Below, piece by piece: positions 62,143-64,000 of a DNA stretch of 64,000 bases (position 1 is its first letter; each line of letters begins with the position of its first letter). Below the pieces are notes generated by a model. That model was given only the letters and a program-made list of their open reading frames with translations. It did no database searches and had not been told where the DNA came from. The stretch is taken from assembly GCA_046330225.1 (NCBI GenBank), contig JAXLTD010000003.1:394261-458260 (forward strand), given 5' to 3'. The stretch comes from CANJIV01 sp046330225. GTDB lineage: Bacteria; Actinomycetota; Thermoleophilia; Solirubrobacterales; Solirubrobacteraceae. The translations under genes were made by a program, and so were the position numbers.

Positions 62143-62346
62143 TCAGCGGTGCTCCCGGGCGCTGACCTCACGATCGGCCGTTTCTTTCGGCCGGGCGGCG
62201 CGGATGAACGCGATGGCCGCCTCGGCGGTCGCGGCCTCGATGATGTCGAGGCGGTGGTGGACCTCGTGCGTTGGCCGCAGCGGGTCGTCGGACTCATTGG
62301 GGATGGCGTCGGCGTAGTCGACGGTGGTGACTTCGAAGGCGGGCAT
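62143..62346 (-). CDS. 67-aa element protein
   Basis: MPAFEVTTVDYADAIPNESD, then HEVHHRLDIIEAATAEAAIA and FIRAARPKE: a small alpha/beta protein. ATG at 62346 with GGAGG upstream. It stands alone between the hairpin at 62027 and the divergent AlbA_2 gene (103-bp gap); could be a regulator or an anti-defence/accessory partner. Function unknown. Confidence 0.6.
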   Translation of the reverse strand: MPAFEVTTVDYADAIPNESDDPLRPTHEVHHRLDIIEAATAEAAIAFIRAARPKETADREVSAREHR

Positions 62347-62449
62347 TGGGTCTGGTCCTCCTGGCCTTGGGTCGGGGTTTTCGATGCCGAGTATCCGACC
62401 CGCGGCGAATCTCCGCGCGGGGTTCCTGGCTCGGTAGCTTTGCGTCTCG

Positions 62450-63775
62450 ATGGATGACCGCGATGGGACCCCCGCCGTGCCGGAGATCCCCGGCGACCGC
62501 ACGCCGGCGCGCGGGCCCGCCGCCAGGAAGGCCCTCGCCGAGTACGTCCTCGGCACCGCCGAGGCCGGGGAGCCCGACTGGCTGGAGTGGAAGACAGGCT
62601 ACGACTTGACGACGGCAGCCGGGCGGGCGAGCACGGCGAAGCACCTGCTCGGCTTCGCCAATCGGATGCCCGACGTGGCGGCGCGCCATGCTGGCGGCCT
62701 CGCGTACCTGCTTCTCGGTGTTGAGCCCGGCTGTGTCTCTGGGATGCCCGGCCACGACAGGGCCGACATCGAGAACTGGCTGCGCCCCTACGTCGGCCCG
62801 GACCTGGTGTTCGACGTCGACACGGTCAGCCTGGGCGGCGAGCGCGTCCTGTTCTTCACCGTCGACCCGCCCCGCCAAGGCGATCCGATCTTCCCGCTCC
62901 GAAAGGAAGGGCCGGATGAAGCGGGGAAGTCGATGCGCAATGGGACCATCTTTGTGCGCAGGCCGGGCAAGACAGAGGTCGCGGACAGCGGCGACGTTGA
63001 CCGCCTCGGTGCGCGTGCCCGGCTCGCTGGTGCCGTTCTGGCAGTTGAGGTGGCCGCCTCGCGCGCACAGACGTTGCCGGGCAGCGCGAACGACAACATC
63101 TTGCGGGGAGAGTTCATCGCGCAAGAGGCGTCGCGCCTCGAGGTGCCGCCCGTGGCTGCCGCCGAGGGCGCGCTTCAGCTCGGATCTCGCCACATCACGA
63201 GCCTCGGGGGCCCCGACCGTCGCCTGGAGGATTCACGAGGACTGAAGGGTTATGAGCGAGCCGTGCGCGAATACCTGGAAGAGGTTGAGCGGAGATGGCG
63301 AGACATCATCGCGGCAGGCACTGTGGACAGTGGACGGCTGCCTCTCGTCGCGTTCGATGTGATCAATCCGTCCGACCGAAACTACGCTCACGTGCGGCTT
63401 GAGATCGACCTTCCCCTTCACCGTGCCTGCGTCCACGGGTCCGTGGAGCGAGCGATCGAGTTCCTCGATCCGCCAAGGCCTCCGCGCGCGTGGGGGGAGG
63501 TCTCGCGACTTGGTCGCATCGACGTCCCTTCTGTGATGGGCAAAATCGAACATCCTCTCGATCCCGAGATTCGGGAGTCGGGATCGTCGACCGAGGTGCG
63601 GTTCTTTGCCATGAACCTCAGGCCTTTCGCGACTGAGCGGGTCGGTGAGCTGGTCCTGCTGCTCGGCTCCGACAGGGCCGGGGAATGCCTCGACGTCGGC
63701 TGGCAGGCGACATCGACGAGCACGAACGGCAGGGCTGCGGGGTCGGTGCAGATCCGCGTCGAACCGTTCGGATAG
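62450..63775 (+). CDS. AlbA_2 (Schlafen-like) domain cargo protein
   Basis: 441 aa. The AlbA_2 signature is visible as DWLEWKTGYDL (E-x-K context), HLLGFANRMPD, AYLLLGVEPG, then IENWLRPYVGPDLVFDVDTV and FTVDPPRQGDPIF and the end of the domain GTIFVRRPGKTEVA (about residues 35-180). The C-terminal half has two mixed alpha/beta segments not recognised. It is the only long plus-strand gene of the element, sits beside attR and is less GC-rich, like typical cargo. AlbA_2 proteins are found in helicases, nucleases and defence genes; a defence role is a hypothesis. Confidence 0.8.
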   Translation: MDDRDGTPAVPEIPGDRTPARGPAARKALAEYVLGTAEAGEPDWLEWKTGYDLTTAAGRASTAKHLLGFANRMPDVAARHAGGLAYLLLGVEPGCVSGMPGHDRADIENWLRPYVGPDLVFDVDTVSLGGERVLFFTVDPPRQGDPIFPLRKEGPDEAGKSMRNGTIFVRRPGKTEVADSGDVDRLGARARLAGAVLAVEVAASRAQTLPGSANDNILRGEFIAQEASRLEVPPVAAAEGALQLGSRHITSLGGPDRRLEDSRGLKGYERAVREYLEEVERRWRDIIAAGTVDSGRLPLVAFDVINPSDRNYAHVRLEIDLPLHRACVHGSVERAIEFLDPPRPPRAWGEVSRLGRIDVPSVMGKIEHPLDPEIRESGSSTEVRFFAMNLRPFATERVGELVLLLGSDRAGECLDVGWQATSTSTNGRAAGSVQIRVEPFG

Positions 63776-63802
63776 GGGCCGCACGCCGTCCCCGCCCCGC
63801 TG

Positions 63803-63820
63803 GTGCCCGTTGCGGTGCCC
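63803..63820 (+). promoter_or_regulatory. Candidate integrase arm-type sites, right end
   Basis: GTGCCC-(6 bases GTTGCG)-GTGCCC, about 110 bp inside attR, matching the pair near attL. The stretch 63776-63930 holds no gene; it also contains the GC dyad GGCGGGCATCCGCC region. In the excised circle both pairs flank the attP core. Confidence 0.4.
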
Positions 63821-63930
63821 GAATCCCCCTGGACCGGGGCCTATCGGCGGGCATCCGCCGGCGGGCCGCCGGCGCCTGTTTCGCCCGGATCCTCTGCGTT
63901 TCCGGGGGTGTCCGCGCCGGCGGGAGCTGC

Positions 63931-63979
<49 letters not shown>

Positions 63980-64000
63980 CTTCGGCGAGGACCGCGTCGG

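Overview
The window is GC-rich chromosomal DNA (mostly above 70% G+C by eye) from an actinomycete. The best guess is class Thermoleophilia (Solirubrobacterales-like). Reasons: an actinobacterial integration host factor (mIHF) lies beside gmk; tightly coupled genes use GTG/TTG starts; secreted cysteine-rich, beta-helix and LPxTG proteins are scattered among housekeeping genes; and the group arrangement pnp - M16 peptidase - dapB - dapA - RNase J - ftsK is present. The taxonomic call is an inference from content, not from a search.

Region 1 (1-20.9 kb, mostly minus strand) holds an edge-truncated Cys-rich secreted protein, FtsK translocase, a GNAT acetyltransferase, an OmpR/histidine-kinase pair, a secreted alpha/beta hydrolase, a secreted beta-helix protein, RNase J coupled to dapA, an unusual ECF sigma factor fused to a zinc-finger anti-sigma domain and an LPFTG wall-sorting tail (12.8-14.1 kb) beside a small LPFTG protein with a similar ectodomain, a frameshifted Ala/Pro-rich protein, dapB, an M16 peptidase, PNPase, and a two-gene secreted accessory unit (19.7-20.8 kb).

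Region 2 (20.9-30.5 kb) is the classical translation/transcription operon read leftwards: rimP-nusA-ylxR-infB-ylxP-rbfA-nrnA-truB-ribF-rpsO, followed by a peroxiredoxin and a DsbA-like protein. A well-formed intrinsic terminator sits directly in front of rimP, suggesting attenuation of the nusA operon.

Region 3 (30.5-38.3 kb) carries a YbjN-like protein, a TPR protein, a transglutaminase/DUF58/MoxR module, coaBC, rpoZ, gmk and mihF. Region 4 (38.3-48.8 kb) is a complete overlapping pyrimidine operon, pyrR-pyrB-pyrC-isochorismatase-like-carA-carB-pyrK-pyrD, followed at its upstream side by RNase Z.

Region 5 (48.9-63.98 kb) is an integrated element of exactly 15,000 bp in tRNA-Arg(CCG), bounded by 49-bp perfect direct repeats. 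It carries a tyrosine integrase (split by two frameshifts), small zinc-finger proteins, a plus-strand HTH regulator with its own promoter/operator, a primase-like zinc protein, an excisionase-like HTH protein, small and large terminase genes, three small genes, a 1126-aa tape-measure protein, a probable tail-associated protein, and an AlbA_2-domain cargo gene next to attR. No portal, capsid, protease, head-tail or tail-tube gene is recognisable, although the genes overlap by a few bases without gaps. It therefore looks more like a phage satellite or streamlined element than a randomly deleted prophage. A cluster of GTAGACG repeats precedes the packaging operon. Several single-base frameshifts (integrase, HTH gene, small plus-strand ORF, and one host gene) indicate either decay or homopolymer errors in the assembly.
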